This document shows positions 5,293 through 5,480 of a stretch of DNA of 5,480 nt, one piece after another. This DNA comes from Gammaproteobacteria bacterium (GTDB taxonomy: Bacteria; Pseudomonadota; Gammaproteobacteria; Pseudomonadales; Azotimanducaceae). A program made the position numbers and the translations under genes. Numbering within the stretch: position 1 is the stretch's first letter; the number at the start of each line of letters is the position of its first letter. The stretch lies in the NCBI GenBank assembly GCA_027295975.1, contig JAPUJX010000019.1:1-5480 (forward strand), in the 5' to 3' direction. Under the pieces are notes generated by a model, which worked only from the letters and a program-made list of their open reading frames with translations, had not been told where the DNA came from and did no database searches.

Positions 5293-5480
5293 CTACTCAC
5301 CTCGGTACCGCAAGCTCGGCTCGGTCGGTTCATATCGATAGACGCCGGATTGTCGGGTGGATGCGCGAGAAGGGAAACCAGCAGCGCCGACAAATTCAGT
5401 CAGGTAAACAACTTGGCTGTCAGCCAAGTACGGGAAAACAGCGCTAATCGCGAAAGCTGCTAAGCGTGCTCGCGTTGATA
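5293..5480 (-). CDS. Possible C-terminal end of an upstream gene (open frame, unrecognised)
   Basis: One minus-strand frame is open from the right window edge to a TAG at 5295-5293, directly before the pncA ATG, giving 61 codons with no start inside the window required. The peptide includes 'FPYLADSQVVYLTEFVGAAGF' in part and ends 'SLRYRGE'; I recognise no family. Third-position GC is near 51%, lower than in pncA. A perfect 19-bp palindrome lies inside it, which is more typical of noncoding DNA. A chance open frame of this length is quite possible, so the alternative is that this is the pncA upstream region. Confidence 0.15.
   Translation of the reverse strand, partial: STRARLAAFAISAVFPYLADSQVVYLTEFVGAAGFPSRASTRQSGVYRYEPTEPSLRYRGE
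5411..5429. promoter_or_regulatory. Perfect 19-base palindrome upstream of pncA (operator or hairpin)
   Basis: ACTTGGCTG-T-CAGCCAAGT has two perfect 9-base arms around one central base. It starts 118 bases upstream of the pncA start codon. As a DNA site it would suit a dimeric repressor or activator; as RNA on the minus strand it forms a hairpin followed by the weakly T-rich TGTTTACC, which would be a poor terminator for a gene further right. It does not match any NAD-related operator that I can recall with confidence. Confidence 0.5.

Noticed and set aside
5260..5463. A 67-codon plus-strand open frame
   Set aside because: It begins inside pncA on the other strand, crosses the palindrome, and has no recognisable domain.

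Overview
The window looks like a chromosomal piece of a proteobacterium, probably a gammaproteobacterium. The YugP-type peptidase has the PGTGGEL / GDHYDP form I associate with proteobacterial homologues, several genes have Shine-Dalgarno sites, and GC is moderate to high. I see no phage, transposase, tRNA, rRNA, CRISPR or integrase gene. The organism assignment is an inference.

Layout. Positions 1-3985 hold a run of minus-strand genes. Reading in the direction of transcription (right to left) these are: a YugP-type membrane zinc peptidase (3985-3281); a membrane-anchored SGNH/GDSL-type hydrolase with TPR repeats (3230-1725); an MmcQ/YjbR-fold protein (1605-1192); a possible 33-residue CPHC microprotein (1214-1113) overlapping the end of the MmcQ gene; a small cupin (1015-647); a DUF1801 protein (619-191, TTG start); and the first 49 codons of a GFA/CENP-V-type zinc protein (149 to beyond base 1). 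One plus-strand gene (4108-4602) diverges from the peptidase gene and encodes a membrane-anchored, cysteine-rich protein that resembles a split beta-barrel flavin-binding protein. It converges on pncA (5292-4675, minus strand), a nicotinamidase with all expected catalytic and metal residues. Bases 5293-5480 carry a perfect 19-bp palindrome and an open minus-strand frame that ends directly against the pncA start.

How the genes relate. The right part (YugP, split-barrel-like protein, PncA) reads as ordinary core genome, about 60% GC in sampled blocks. The left part (about 1-3240) is lower in GC, often 42-55%, and holds a string of small single-domain proteins (MmcQ, cupin, DUF1801, GFA) of the kind often carried as accessory cargo. 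They do not form a pathway I can name. The most notable items are the SGNH hydrolase, whose catalytic domain is interrupted by TPR sequence; the small-protein cluster with its short palindromes and a candidate microprotein; and the cysteine-rich membrane protein at 4108-4602. I do not see clear proof of a wholly new system.
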